From assembly GCA_012729555.1 (NCBI GenBank), contig JAAYCX010000040.1:1-64000 (forward strand): a stretch of 64,000 nt of DNA. Reading direction: 5' to 3'. The position numbers and the translations under genes are program-made. This document shows positions 51,450 through 60,387 of this stretch, one piece after another. Position 1 is the stretch's first letter, and each line of letters opens with the position of its first letter. The notes beneath the pieces were generated by a model. The model did no database searches and was not told the origin of the DNA. It was given only the letters and a program-made list of their open reading frames with translations. The stretch is from Acidobacteriota bacterium (GTDB taxonomy: Bacteria > Acidobacteriota > UBA6911).

Positions 51450-52778
51450 ATGAAACCCGGAGACGTCCGGATCCTGGTCGTCGATGACGAGGGTCCCATG
51501 CGCCAGCTGGTTCGCAGCGCCCTGGGAGACGCGGGGCATGCGGTGGATGAGGCCGCCGACGGCCGGACGGCCCTGGCCATGCTCCGCCGATCCCCCTATG
51601 ACGCGATCGTCACCGGCCTCCGTCGCCCCGGAGCGGGGGGAGAAACCCTTTTCGATGAGGCACTTCGGCTCTTCCCCGGGACCGCCGTCCTCCTCCTGAC
51701 CGACCCCGCGGACATCCCCTCGGCCGTGGACGCCGTCCGCCGGGGGGCGTGCGACTTCCTCCCCAAGCCGTTCCAGCCCGCCGAGCTGGTCCTGCGGGTG
51801 GAACGGGGGCTCGAAGAAACACGGTTGAAGCAGGAAAACCTCCGGATGCGGGGTGAACTGGAAGAAAGGCAACGGTTTTCCGGCCTGGTGGGCGGGAGCG
51901 CCCCGATGCAGGATGTCTGCAACCTGGTCCGCCTGGTCGCCCGGAAAACCGGTACCGTCCTCGTCGAGGGGGAGCCGGGGACCGGCAAGGAACTGGTCGC
52001 GCGTGCCATCCACTCCAACAGCCCACGGAAGGACCAGCCGCTGGTCCCGATCCGCTGCGGCGCCACCCCCCCCCAATTGCTCGGAGAGGAGCTCTTCGGC
52101 CGGCTTTCGGAGGCCCGGCACGGGACCCTCTTCCTGGACGAGGTCTCCAGAGTGCCGATCGACCTGCAGCTCGAGCTGCTCCGCGCGCTCGGGGAGCGGG
52201 AGTTCGAGCTGATCATCGCCACCTCCAGCACCGACCTCGCCTCCGCCGTTCAGCAGGGGGGATTCCGAAGCGATCTCTACGACCGGCTGGGCGTGATCCC
52301 CATCCGCGTCCCCCCGCTGAGGAGGCGCAGGGAAGACATCCCGCTGCTCGCCGCCCATTTCGTCCGGAAGTTCTGCGCCGACCGGTCCCTGCCTCCCAAA
52401 CAGGTGTCCCATGACGCGTTGCGCCTCCTCGTGGCCCACGACTGGCCCGGAAACGTGCGCCAGCTCGAAAATGCCGTGGAAACAGCGGTTTCCCTCTCCG
52501 CGGAGCGCCCGCTGCTCGACCCGGGGGATTTTCCCGCCGTCGCCCGGCGGACGGGTCCCGACCCGGACCGGGGTGAGATCGAGATCCCCGAGGACGGCGT
52601 CCACTTCAACGCCGTGATATCGGACCTGGAGAAGCGCCTCATCCTCCGGAGCCTCGAGGCGACCCGGGGGAACAAGAAGAGGGCGGCCTCGCTCCTGCAC
52701 CTGAAACGGACCACCTTCGTCGAAAAGCTGCGCAAGCTCGGGACGGGGACCGGTCCCTCCCCCGAAGGCGGGGACTGA
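51450..52778 (+). CDS. Degenerate NtrC-family regulator (no phospho-Asp, no GAFTGA)
   Basis: The 442-residue protein has receiver, AAA+ and Fis-type HTH domains in the NtrC order. The receiver keeps D12/D13, T84 and K106, but the phosphoacceptor position in DAIVTGLRRPG is Gly 56. The AAA+ domain keeps Walker A (GEPGTGKE) and Walker B (GTLFLDE) but the stretch between ELFG (214-217) and GTLFLDE (225-231) is only 7 residues, so the GAFTGA loop that contacts sigma-54 is deleted. The C-terminal HTH (GNKKRAASLLHLKRTTFVEKL) is intact. It is probably a sigma-54-independent or repressor-type DNA-binding protein. The ATG at 51450 has GGGAG just upstream; 51423 is the alternative. Confidence 0.85.
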   Translation: MKPGDVRILVVDDEGPMRQLVRSALGDAGHAVDEAADGRTALAMLRRSPYDAIVTGLRRPGAGGETLFDEALRLFPGTAVLLLTDPADIPSAVDAVRRGACDFLPKPFQPAELVLRVERGLEETRLKQENLRMRGELEERQRFSGLVGGSAPMQDVCNLVRLVARKTGTVLVEGEPGTGKELVARAIHSNSPRKDQPLVPIRCGATPPQLLGEELFGRLSEARHGTLFLDEVSRVPIDLQLELLRALGEREFELIIATSSTDLASAVQQGGFRSDLYDRLGVIPIRVPPLRRRREDIPLLAAHFVRKFCADRSLPPKQVSHDALRLLVAHDWPGNVRQLENAVETAVSLSAERPLLDPGDFPAVARRTGPDPDRGEIEIPEDGVHFNAVISDLEKRLILRSLEATRGNKKRAASLLHLKRTTFVEKLRKLGTGTGPSPEGGD

Positions 52779-52842
52779 CGGCGCAATCGGCATTGTCCCC
52801 AGCCCCCCGATCTGAGAAAATCGCACTGACATGGAGGTGCAC

Positions 52843-54228
52843 GTGGCCAGAAAGAAGCTGTGGGGAGGACGTTTTTCCTCGGATGAAGACCCGCTCTTTG
52901 CACAGTTCAACGATTCCCTCCCCTTCGACCGGGAGCTGCTCGAAGCGGACATCGAGGGGAGTCTCGCCTATGCCCGCGCCCTCGAGCGCGCCGGCATTTT
53001 CACGCCGGCCGAGCGCGCGCGCGTCGAGAAAGGGCTCCGCGCGGTCCGGAAGGACGCGGAGCGGGACCCCGAAGCCGTGCTCCGGAGCGGGGCGGAGGAC
53101 GTGCACAGCTACGTGGAGCAGGCGCTCCACGCCCATGCCGGGGCCCTGGCCCTGAAGCTCCACACCGGGCGGAGCCGGAACGACCAGGTGGCCACCGACC
53201 TCCGCCTCTACCTGAAACGGAAAGAGGCCGGGATCGCCCGGGAGCTCGACCTCCTGCTCGGGTCCGTGGCGGATCTCGCCGCCCGCTACCCGCAGGCGGT
53301 CACCCCGGGGTACACCCACCTGCAGCGGGCGCAGCCGGTGCTTTTTTCCCACCACGTCCTGGCCTACGGCGAGATGTTCCTGCGCGACCGCGACCGGCTC
53401 CGGGACTCGCTCCGGCGCATCGACGTGAGCCCCCTGGGCTCGGGCGCCCTTTCCGGCACGGTCTACCCGGTCGACCGCGGCGCGCTCGCCGCCGATCTCG
53501 GCTTCGCCTCCGCGGCGCCCAACAGCATGGACGCGGTGTCCGACCGTGATTTCGTGCTCGATTTCCTCTTCTTCGCCGCCGCCCTGATGGTGCACCTCAG
53601 CCGGCTGGCCGAGGACCTGATCCTCTACAATTCCTCGGAGTTCGCCTTCGTCGAAATGGACGACAGCGTCTCCTCGGGCAGCAGCCTGATGCCGCAGAAG
53701 AAGAACCCCGACGCGCTGGAGCTCGTGCGCGGGAAGACGGGGCGCGTGTTCGGCCACCTGGCGGCCATGCTCACCGTATTGAAGGGCCTGCCCATGACCT
53801 ACAACAAGGACCTGCAGGAGGACAAGGAGGGGGTGTTCGACACCGTCCGGACCGTCGACGCCTGCGTCCGGATGGTCCGGAGGGTGCTGGAAAAGATCCG
53901 CCTGCGGCCGGAGCGGATGCGGGAGGCGGCCGCGCGCGGATATCTGAACGCGACCGAACTGGCGGACTACCTGGTCGCGAAAGGCCTCCCCTTCAGGGAG
54001 GCCCACGACCTGGTGGGGAAGATCGTCATGCGGGCTTCGGAACTCGGGCTCCCCCTGGAGCAGCTCCCCCTGAGGGAGTACCAGGCCTTCTCCCCCCTTT
54101 TCGAGGAAGGGGTCCACGAGGCGCTCGGCCTCGAGCGCACGATCTCGCGCAGGGAGGAACCGGGCGGAACCGCCCCGGCCGCCGTGCGCAAGGCCCTGGC
54201 CGCTTTCCGGAAGAGAATCCGCTCCTAG
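52843..54228 (+). CDS. argH: Argininosuccinate lyase
   Basis: The 461-residue enzyme of the fumarase/aspartase superfamily cleaves argininosuccinate to arginine and fumarate. Signatures are KLWGGRF near the N-terminus, HTGRSRNDQVATD, TPGYTHLQRAQPV and GSSLMPQKKNPD. GTG at 52843 is chosen because GGAGGT lies just upstream and proteins of the family start at xxKLWGGRF; an ATG at 52831 is in frame. No other arg gene is adjacent, though speA, which consumes arginine, is convergent with a CTAG stop overlap. Confidence 0.96.
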   Translation: MARKKLWGGRFSSDEDPLFAQFNDSLPFDRELLEADIEGSLAYARALERAGIFTPAERARVEKGLRAVRKDAERDPEAVLRSGAEDVHSYVEQALHAHAGALALKLHTGRSRNDQVATDLRLYLKRKEAGIARELDLLLGSVADLAARYPQAVTPGYTHLQRAQPVLFSHHVLAYGEMFLRDRDRLRDSLRRIDVSPLGSGALSGTVYPVDRGALAADLGFASAAPNSMDAVSDRDFVLDFLFFAAALMVHLSRLAEDLILYNSSEFAFVEMDDSVSSGSSLMPQKKNPDALELVRGKTGRVFGHLAAMLTVLKGLPMTYNKDLQEDKEGVFDTVRTVDACVRMVRRVLEKIRLRPERMREAAARGYLNATELADYLVAKGLPFREAHDLVGKIVMRASELGLPLEQLPLREYQAFSPLFEEGVHEALGLERTISRREEPGGTAPAAVRKALAAFRKRIRS

Positions 54229-56141
54229 TCTTCCAGGTAGGTATAACCTGCCAGCGCCGATTCGTAGGAGGCGCAGAAGGACTCCCGCTCCTCGGCGGTG
54301 ATCTTCTTCTGCGCTTCGGCGCTCTGGGCCATCTGCTTGAGGTTTTCCACCAGGTCGCGCGCCTGGTACCCGGCGGTCTCCAGCACCTGCCCGAGCGATT
54401 CGCCCCGGATCACCCTGTCGAGATGGGGCCTCCCGGCGTCATCCACGAGAAAGTGCGCCTCGTTGACCGACCCCAGCAGGTTGTGGTTCATCCCCAGCGA
54501 TTCCTGGTAGGCGCCGACGAGGAAGATGGCCAGGAAATAGGGGTCCGCGTTGACGCGGTGCAGCTCGAGCGCCTGCTTCACGTCGCGCAGGTCGACGAAC
54601 TTGTCGATCTGCCCGTCCGAGTCGCAGGTGATGTCGCAGAGCGTGGCGCGCACCGTCGGCTCCTCCGTCAGGCGCGTGACCGGGATGATGGGGAACAGCT
54701 GGTCGAGCGCCCAGCTGTCCGGGGTGGACTGGAAGACCGAGAAGTTGCAGATGTACTTGCTGGCCAGGATGTTCTCCAGGTCGATGAACTCCTCCGGGCG
54801 CTCCTTCATGGAACGGGAGAACTTGATCGCCTTGCGGCAGATCTCCCAGAAAAGCCATTCCCCCTGGGCCCGGTTCTGGAGGTTCAGGTAGCCGAGGTTG
54901 AACAGGGACTGGAGCTCCTCCCGGTGCTGCAGCGCGTCGTGGTAATACTCCCGGAAGTTCTTGGGGGTGATTTCGGTGTAGAGGTCCATCATCTCCTGCA
55001 CGACCTCGGAATCGACCTTCGCGGGATCGACCTCCGACCCCCCCAGGCCGGGGTTCAGAGTCCGGATGACGTTCATGATGAACAGGGCGTGATGCGCGGC
55101 GACCGCCCGGCCGCTCTCCGTCACGATCGTCGGCGGGGGCACGTTTTCCGACAGGCAGATTTCGTTGATGGTGTAGACGATGTCGTTGGCGAACTCCTGC
55201 ATGCTGTAGTTGACGCTGCAGTCCGAGGCCGTGCGGCTCCCGTCGTAATCGACGCCGAGCCCCCCGCCCACGTTGAGATATTCGACCGGGAACCCCATCT
55301 TGCGCACCTTGGCGTAAACCCGCGCCGCCTCCTTGATCGCGTTCTTGATCCGGCGGATATCGGTGATCTGGGACCCGATGTGAAAATGGAGCATCTTCAG
55401 CTGCCGGGTCCACCCCCGGTCGGAGACCGTTTTCAGGCAATCGAGCAGCTGGATGGTGTTGATGCCGAACTTGGAGGTCTCCCCCCCCGACTCCTCCCAC
55501 TTGCCCGCGCCCCGGGAGAAGACCCGCACCCGGAACCCCAGGCTGGGATCGATCCCCAGGGCGGCCGACACCTCGGAGATCTTCTGCAGGTCGGACACCT
55601 CCTCGATCACCAGCACCGGGTTCTTGCCGATCCGGGACGATTGCATGGCCCATTCCAGGTACCTGCGGTCCTTGATGCCGTTGCACACCATCAGCGCGTT
55701 CGGGTGGATCGAAAGGGTTAGCGCGGCGGCCAGCTCGGCCTTGGTGCCGACCTCGAGCCCGTATTCGTAGCGGTGGGCGGCGGCCATCAGGCGCTCCACG
55801 ACGCTCCGGTTCTGGTTCACCTTCATGGGGAAAACGCCCCGGTGCCGAGCCCCGTAGTTGTATTCGGCGATCGAGTTGCGGAACGCCTCGTGCAGTTCCC
55901 GGATCTGCGTGTCCAGGATCTGGGGGAAACGGAGGAGAAAGGGGGGTTTCACCTTCCGCTGGAGCAGCGTCTGGACGAGTCCGATCACTTCGACCCCCAT
56001 CAGGGGGTTGCGGGTCGGGTGAACGGTGAGGGCCCCCTGCTCGCTGACGCCGAAGTATCCCCCGCCCCAGTTCTCCACCCCGTAGATGCGGTTGGGGATT
56101 TCGCTCGGCGAGAGGCGAAGACTAGTCGTAAGTTCCTTCAT
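54225..56141 (-). CDS. speA: Biosynthetic arginine decarboxylase
   Basis: The 638-residue PLP enzyme of the alanine-racemase-fold type converts arginine to agmatine for polyamine synthesis. Residues include the PLP lysine in FPMKVNQN (K107), LEVGTKAELAAAL, LHFHIGSQITD, LNVGGGLGVDYDGS and ESGRAVAAHHALF. The length is typical of SpeA. The ATG at 56141 is preferred because GGAG lies upstream. It follows efp by 27 nt on the same strand. Confidence 0.96.
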   Translation of the reverse strand: MKELTTSLRLSPSEIPNRIYGVENWGGGYFGVSEQGALTVHPTRNPLMGVEVIGLVQTLLQRKVKPPFLLRFPQILDTQIRELHEAFRNSIAEYNYGARHRGVFPMKVNQNRSVVERLMAAAHRYEYGLEVGTKAELAAALTLSIHPNALMVCNGIKDRRYLEWAMQSSRIGKNPVLVIEEVSDLQKISEVSAALGIDPSLGFRVRVFSRGAGKWEESGGETSKFGINTIQLLDCLKTVSDRGWTRQLKMLHFHIGSQITDIRRIKNAIKEAARVYAKVRKMGFPVEYLNVGGGLGVDYDGSRTASDCSVNYSMQEFANDIVYTINEICLSENVPPPTIVTESGRAVAAHHALFIMNVIRTLNPGLGGSEVDPAKVDSEVVQEMMDLYTEITPKNFREYYHDALQHREELQSLFNLGYLNLQNRAQGEWLFWEICRKAIKFSRSMKERPEEFIDLENILASKYICNFSVFQSTPDSWALDQLFPIIPVTRLTEEPTVRATLCDITCDSDGQIDKFVDLRDVKQALELHRVNADPYFLAIFLVGAYQESLGMNHNLLGSVNEAHFLVDDAGRPHLDRVIRGESLGQVLETAGYQARDLVENLKQMAQSAEAQKKITAEERESFCASYESALAGYTYLED

Positions 56142-56168
56142 CGATCGGCTCCACCACAAAGACCGCGG

Positions 56169-56732
56169 TTACGATTTGACCCGTTCCTGGTATTTCCCCT
56201 CGCTCGTATCCACCCGGATCAGCTCCCCTTCGTTGACGAAAGGGGGCACCAGGATCACGAGCCCCGTCTCCAGCGTGGCCGGCTTGTTGACGTTGCTCAC
56301 CGTCGCCCCCCGCAGCCCCGGTTCGGTCGACGTCACCCGGAGCTCGACGCTCGCGGGGAGTTCCACCCCGATCGGCTTCCCCTCGCAGTATTCGATCTTG
56401 AGCTTGATGTTCGGGGTCATGTAGGGGATGGCGTCCTCGAGCCAGTCCGATGAAAGGTGGAACTGTTCGAAGGACTCGGTGTTCATGAAATAGTAGTCCG
56501 ACCCGTCCGAGTAGAGGAACTCCACCTCGTGGGTTTCCAGGTAGGCCTGTTCCACACGGTCCTCGGACCGGAAGCGGTGCTCGATGATCGATCCCGATTT
56601 GAGCGATTTCAGCTTCGTCTGCACCATGCCGCGCCAGTTCCCGGGCGTGATGTGCTGGAAGGAAAAGACCCGGTACAGTTCCCCGTTCAGTTTGATGGCC
56701 ATGCCCCGCTTGATCTGTGTCGCAGAAATCAT
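56169..56732 (-). CDS. efp: Elongation factor P with an Asn at the loop tip
   Basis: The 187-residue protein has the three beta-barrel EF-P layout (MISATQIKRGMAIKLNGELY, KPATLETGLVILVPPF). EF-P relieves ribosome stalling at polyproline. The loop that normally carries a modified Lys or Arg reads TPGNWRGMVQTK here: the position after PG is Asn 32 rather than Lys or Arg, with Arg 34 two residues on. No efp-modifying gene (epmA/epmB, earP) is in the window. It lies between frr and speA. Confidence 0.94.
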   Translation of the reverse strand: MISATQIKRGMAIKLNGELYRVFSFQHITPGNWRGMVQTKLKSLKSGSIIEHRFRSEDRVEQAYLETHEVEFLYSDGSDYYFMNTESFEQFHLSSDWLEDAIPYMTPNIKLKIEYCEGKPIGVELPASVELRVTSTEPGLRGATVSNVNKPATLETGLVILVPPFVNEGELIRVDTSEGKYQERVKS

Positions 56733-56775
56733 TCGCTAACCCCGTTGTGAATGCGTCATGTTACTGAAACCCGGG

Positions 56776-56794
56776 CCCCCGCACAAGCCGGGGG
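56776..56794 (-). terminator. Terminator-like hairpin between frr and efp
   Basis: A 6-bp CCCCCG/CGGGGG stem with a 7-nt loop lies in the 125-nt frr-efp gap. No clear T-tract follows, so it may slow rather than stop transcription. Confidence 0.4.
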
Positions 56795-56857
56795 ATCGCG
56801 CCTGCGGATCCGCCCCGCGCTCCGCGCGCGGGCCCGCGCCGGACGCATGGCCGGGCA

Positions 56858-57415
56858 TCAGATTTCGAGTATTTCGGACTCCTTCCGCTTCTGCAGTTCC
56901 CCGACCTTCTCGATGTACTGGTTGGTCAGTTCCTGCACCTTTTTCAGGGCGTCCTTCTCCTCGTCTTCGGATATCTTCTTTTCCTTGAGATGGCTCTTGA
57001 CCTGGTCGTTCGCCTGCTGCCGCACCAGGCGCACCGCGACGCGGTGCTGCTCGCCGATCTGCCCGACGTTCTTGGCCAGCTGCTTGCGCCTCTCCTGGGT
57101 GAGCGGCGGGATCGGCAGCCGGACCACCTTTCCGTCGTTGGTGGGATTCAGTCCCAGGTCGGAGGTCAGGATCGCCTTCTCGATGGCGGCGATCGTCGAG
57201 GTGTCCCAGGGCTGGATCACGATCAGGCTCGGGTCCGGGGTGGAGAGCGAAGCCATCTGGGAGAGCGGCGTCGGGGTGCCGTAGTAGTTGGCCTGAACGC
57301 CGTCGAGGATCCCGACGGAAGCCCTCCCCGTCCGGATCGTGGCCAGATTCCGCTCGAGGTCTTCAATGCACTTTTCCATGCCTTTCCTGGCAGCATCAAG
57401 TATCTGTCGAACCAT
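56858..57415 (-). CDS. frr: Ribosome recycling factor
   Basis: The 185-residue protein has the family's three-helix bundle and beta sandwich: NLATIRTGRAS near the start, YYGTPTPLSQMASLSTPD, and the C-terminal KISEDEEKDALKKVQELTNQYI. With EF-G it splits post-termination ribosomes. It follows pyrH by 39 nt, the common pyrH-frr order. Confidence 0.97.
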   Translation of the reverse strand: MVRQILDAARKGMEKCIEDLERNLATIRTGRASVGILDGVQANYYGTPTPLSQMASLSTPDPSLIVIQPWDTSTIAAIEKAILTSDLGLNPTNDGKVVRLPIPPLTQERRKQLAKNVGQIGEQHRVAVRLVRQQANDQVKSHLKEKKISEDEEKDALKKVQELTNQYIEKVGELQKRKESEILEI

Positions 57416-57454
57416 ACCGTTGTTCTCTCCTTTCGCTGGGCCTCGATATGCCGG

Positions 57455-58198
57455 TCAGGGCGCCTCAACCCGAATCAGGGAACCGACGCTCTTCCCCATC
57501 ACCACGTCCAGGATGTTCCCGCGGCGGAGAAGGTTGAACACCGCGATCGGCAGCTTGTTCTCCATGCAGAGGGTCACGGCCGTCGTATCCATCACCCTCA
57601 GGTCCTTTTCCAGGACTTCCCGGTAGGTCAGGGAGCGCAGGAGCACGGCGGAGGGGTTTTTCATGGGATCCGAATCGTAAATGCCGTCGACCTTGGTAGC
57701 CTTGAGGATCACTTCCGCGGCGATCTCCATGGCGCGCAGGGCGGCAGCGGTATCGGTGGAGAAGTAGGGGAGGCCGGTCCCGGCCGCGAAGATGACCACC
57801 CGCCCCTTTTCCAGATGGCGTATGGCGCGCCTGCGGATGAAGGGCTCCGCGACCTCCTTCATCTCGATGGCGGACTGCACCCGGGTATAGACGCCCAGCT
57901 TTTCGAGCGCGTTCTGCAGGGCCAGCGCGTTGATGACGGTCGCCAGCATCCCCATGTAATCGCCGCTGACCCGGTCCATGCCGGCCGCGCTGACCGAGAT
58001 CCCCCGGACTATGTTCCCCCCTCCCACGGTTGCGGCGACCTCGACGCCGATGGCGTGAAGCTCCGCGATCTCCTCCGCGATCCTGGAAGCCATGGCGGGA
58101 TCGACCCCGAAGCCCTGGGACCCCATGAGCGCTTCCCCGCTGAGCTTGAGCAGAACCCTCCCGAATTTTGGTTTGTCTCCCGGAACCTTCGCTCCCAT
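57455..58198 (-). CDS. pyrH: UMP kinase
   Basis: The 247-residue kinase of the amino-acid-kinase fold has the Walker-like [36 protein letters not shown] and [20 protein letters not shown]. It phosphorylates UMP to UDP and is placed, as usual, between tsf and frr. A 269-nt gap with AT-rich DNA separates it from tsf, so it may have its own promoter. Confidence 0.97.
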   Translation of the reverse strand: MGAKVPGDKPKFGRVLLKLSGEALMGSQGFGVDPAMASRIAEEIAELHAIGVEVAATVGGGNIVRGISVSAAGMDRVSGDYMGMLATVINALALQNALEKLGVYTRVQSAIEMKEVAEPFIRRRAIRHLEKGRVVIFAAGTGLPYFSTDTAAALRAMEIAAEVILKATKVDGIYDSDPMKNPSAVLLRSLTYREVLEKDLRVMDTTAVTLCMENKLPIAVFNLLRRGNILDVVMGKSVGSLIRVEAP

Positions 58199-58467
58199 TG
58201 GCCCTCCCGCCCGGTGATGCCCGTTGTCGTCTGGATGCGGCCCCGACCCGGCACATGGCGGGGGGACGACCGGAAACCTCCGGCCGCCGGCGGCGCGCAG
58301 AGTGATTTTACGCTAATTGGGACTGGAGAAGGAGGCTATTTTGGCCAAATCGCCATCCGCCGGACGGCGCTGCCGCCGCCGTGCGCCCGGGGCCCGGCCG
58401 GGCCCCGCGTGACATCGGGCGCCGGGGTGTTTCGCCATACCCCGACGGCCCGGAGGGGACAACCCGG
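58199..58467. other. tsf-pyrH spacer (269 nt) with palindrome
   Basis: The gap has an AT-rich segment (58301-58345) near pyrH with a TAAAAT on the minus strand, which could be part of a promoter. Near tsf it has a perfect GC palindrome at 58388-58407 and a CGGGGT/ACCCCG stem around 58423-58444. No gene is supported. A terminator or attenuator between tsf and pyrH is plausible. Confidence 0.45.
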
Positions 58468-59058
58468 CTATTCTCCGAGTTTGTAACGCACGAAGCGCCG
58501 CACCTGGATATTTTCGCCGATCTTCTGGATATGGGCGGCGACATGGTCCCGCACGCTCACGGCGGGGTCTTTCACGAACGGCTGCTCCAGCAGGCAGGCC
58601 TCGGCGTAGTACTTGCCGATCCGCCCCTCCACGATCTTGTCCAGCACGTTATCGGGCTTGCCGGTGGACCGGGCCTGTTCCCGGTAGATCTCCCGTTCCT
58701 TGGCCAGCACGTCCTCGGTCACCTCGTCCTTGGAGACGAAGCGCGGGTCGCTGGCGGCGATGTGCATGGCGATATCCCTCACCAGGGACTGGAAATCGGG
58801 ATTGCGCGCGACGAAATCGGTCTCGCAGTTCACCTCGACCATGACTCCGATCTTGCCGTTGTGGACATAGGAACCGATCAGGCCTTCCTTGGTCTCACGC
58901 CCCGACTTTTTGGCCAGGGAGGCCAGCCCCCGCTTGCGCAGGATGGTGACCGCCTCCTCGATATCCCCGTTCGCCTCCTGCAGCGCATTCTTGCACTCCA
59001 TGAAGCCGACACCCGTTTTTTCCCTGAGTTCCTTCACCTGATCCGCGGAAATAGCCAT
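58468..59058 (-). CDS. tsf: Elongation factor Ts
   Basis: The 196-residue protein exchanges nucleotide on EF-Tu. The N-terminal UBA-like domain KELREKTGVGFMECKNAL and the core ELREK-type features with IGSYVHNGKIGVMVEVNCETDFVARN match the family. At 196 residues it is a short form of EF-Ts, with one core subdomain. It lies between rpsB and pyrH. Confidence 0.96.
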   Translation of the reverse strand: MAISADQVKELREKTGVGFMECKNALQEANGDIEEAVTILRKRGLASLAKKSGRETKEGLIGSYVHNGKIGVMVEVNCETDFVARNPDFQSLVRDIAMHIAASDPRFVSKDEVTEDVLAKEREIYREQARSTGKPDNVLDKIVEGRIGKYYAEACLLEQPFVKDPAVSVRDHVAAHIQKIGENIQVRRFVRYKLGE

Positions 59059-59226
59059 GAGATTCCTCCTAAGATTCCTGTTCCGGCATTGTATGGTCGA
59101 CGGAGATGCGCTGGCGCCGGCCGTCCCCCCGCGCCGATGCTTCTGTCCCGGTCTTCCCGGAACGGAGACAAGGATTGAATGGAAACAGGCCGCGTCCCGG
59201 GCCGTTCCTTCGCGGGAGCCGGAGAT

Positions 59227-59253
59227 CGGGCTTCCCGAAGGCCGGGAAGCCCG
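59227..59253 (-). terminator. Strong hairpin between rpsB and tsf
   Basis: A perfect 11-bp stem (59227-59237 with 59243-59253, loop AAGGC) lies 15 nt after the rpsB stop. It lacks a T-tract, so it may be an attenuator or an mRNA stability element that lowers tsf read-through. Confidence 0.55.
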
Positions 59254-59267
59254 TATTCAAAAGCCGG

Positions 59268-60371
59268 TTATTCCGGACGCCCGCCTTCGGGCCCGGCCGG
59301 AGGGACAGGCTCTTCCGCCGCGGCCGGAGCGGCCGGGGTTTCAGACGGAGCGGCCTGGACTTCAGACGGAGGGGCCTGGATTTCGGACGGAGAGGCCTCG
59401 ATTCCCGCCTCGGAGGAGGGGACCTCCGCGGCCGCCGCCCCGGAGTCCGCCCCGGTTTCCGCCTTTTTCGCCCTGGGCTTGCGCTGGAGGGTCTTGCGCA
59501 CCGTGGTTTTGGGCTTGGCGGAGGATTCCGCCCCTTCAGCCGCCGCCGGCGCGCCCGCGGCCTCTCCCCCTTCGGCCGCCCGGGCCGCAGCCCTTGCCGC
59601 CGCAGCCTCGCGCGCCGCCGCGGCCTGCTGGGCCTGCTGCTGACGCTGCTTCTCCGCCTGCTCGGCCAGTTCCTTCTGCCGGGCTTCATAAACCGCCTTG
59701 CCGTCGAGGTAGGCCTCGGCCACCGTCTCCGTGATCAGGCGGATCGCCCGCAGGGCGTCGTCGTTGCCGGGGATGATGTAATCGATGGCATCGGGATCGC
59801 AATTGGTGTCGGCGACGCCGATAATGGGGATCCCCAGCTTGGCCGCTTCCTTGATGGCGATCGACTCCATGTTGGTGTCGATGACGAAAAGCGCGTCGGG
59901 CAGGGCGCCCATGTCCTTGATGCCGGAAAGGTTCTTTTCCAGCTTCTTGCGTTCGCGCTCGTAACGGGCGACTTCCTTCTTGGAAAAGAGGTCGTACTGT
60001 CCCGTGCTCCGCATCGTCTCCAGTTCGCGGAAGCGCTTGATGCTCTTCTGGATCGTCACGAAGTTGGTCAGCAGCCCCCCCAGCCATCTCTGGTTGACGT
60101 AGTACAGTTCCGTCCGGCCGGCCGCTTCCTGGATCACTTCCTGGGCCTGGCGCTTGGTCCCGAGGAACAGAACCGTCTTCCCCTGGGCTCCCAGCTCGTA
60201 CACGAACTGAATGGCCTGCTTGAACAGCTTGAGGCTCTTCTGCAGATCGATGATGTAGATGCCGTTGCGTTGCCCGAAGATATACTCCTTCATCTTCGGA
60301 TTCCAGCGTTTGGTCTGGTGACCGAAATGAACCCCGGCCTCCAGCAGTTGTTTCATGGTTACCGAAACCAA
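59268..60371 (-). CDS. rpsB: 30S ribosomal protein S2 with long C-terminal extension
   Basis: Residues 1 to about 230 are a normal S2 ([48 protein letters not shown]). The TTG start at 60371 is chosen because GAGGAGG lies 7 nt upstream and the ATG 15 nt later would be too far from it; the N-terminal VSVTMKQLL matches family starts. Residues about 230-367 are an added tail: a Gln/Ala-rich helix ([18 protein letters not shown]), a basic patch [18 protein letters not shown] and an acidic repeat region [20 protein letters not shown]. The family is usually 230-260 residues. Confidence 0.94.
   Translation of the reverse strand: MVSVTMKQLLEAGVHFGHQTKRWNPKMKEYIFGQRNGIYIIDLQKSLKLFKQAIQFVYELGAQGKTVLFLGTKRQAQEVIQEAAGRTELYYVNQRWLGGLLTNFVTIQKSIKRFRELETMRSTGQYDLFSKKEVARYERERKKLEKNLSGIKDMGALPDALFVIDTNMESIAIKEAAKLGIPIIGVADTNCDPDAIDYIIPGNDDALRAIRLITETVAEAYLDGKAVYEARQKELAEQAEKQRQQQAQQAAAAREAAAARAAARAAEGGEAAGAPAAAEGAESSAKPKTTVRKTLQRKPRAKKAETGADSGAAAAEVPSSEAGIEASPSEIQAPPSEVQAAPSETPAAPAAAEEPVPPAGPEGGRPE
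59341..59403. repeat. Three 21-bp tandem repeats in the rpsB tail
   Basis: Copies at 59341, 59362 and 59383 follow TC(A/G)GACGGAGNGGCCTNGANT with few differences. They encode 7-residue units of the PSExQAx kind in S2's C-terminal extension. Confidence 0.7.
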
Positions 60372-60387
60372 GTAGAACCTCCTCAGG

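Noticed and set aside
58388-58407. Long GC palindrome as a terminator of tsf
   Set aside because: It is perfect but has no T-tract on the minus strand and no loop beyond the central GGCC; kept as a possible structure, not as a called terminator.
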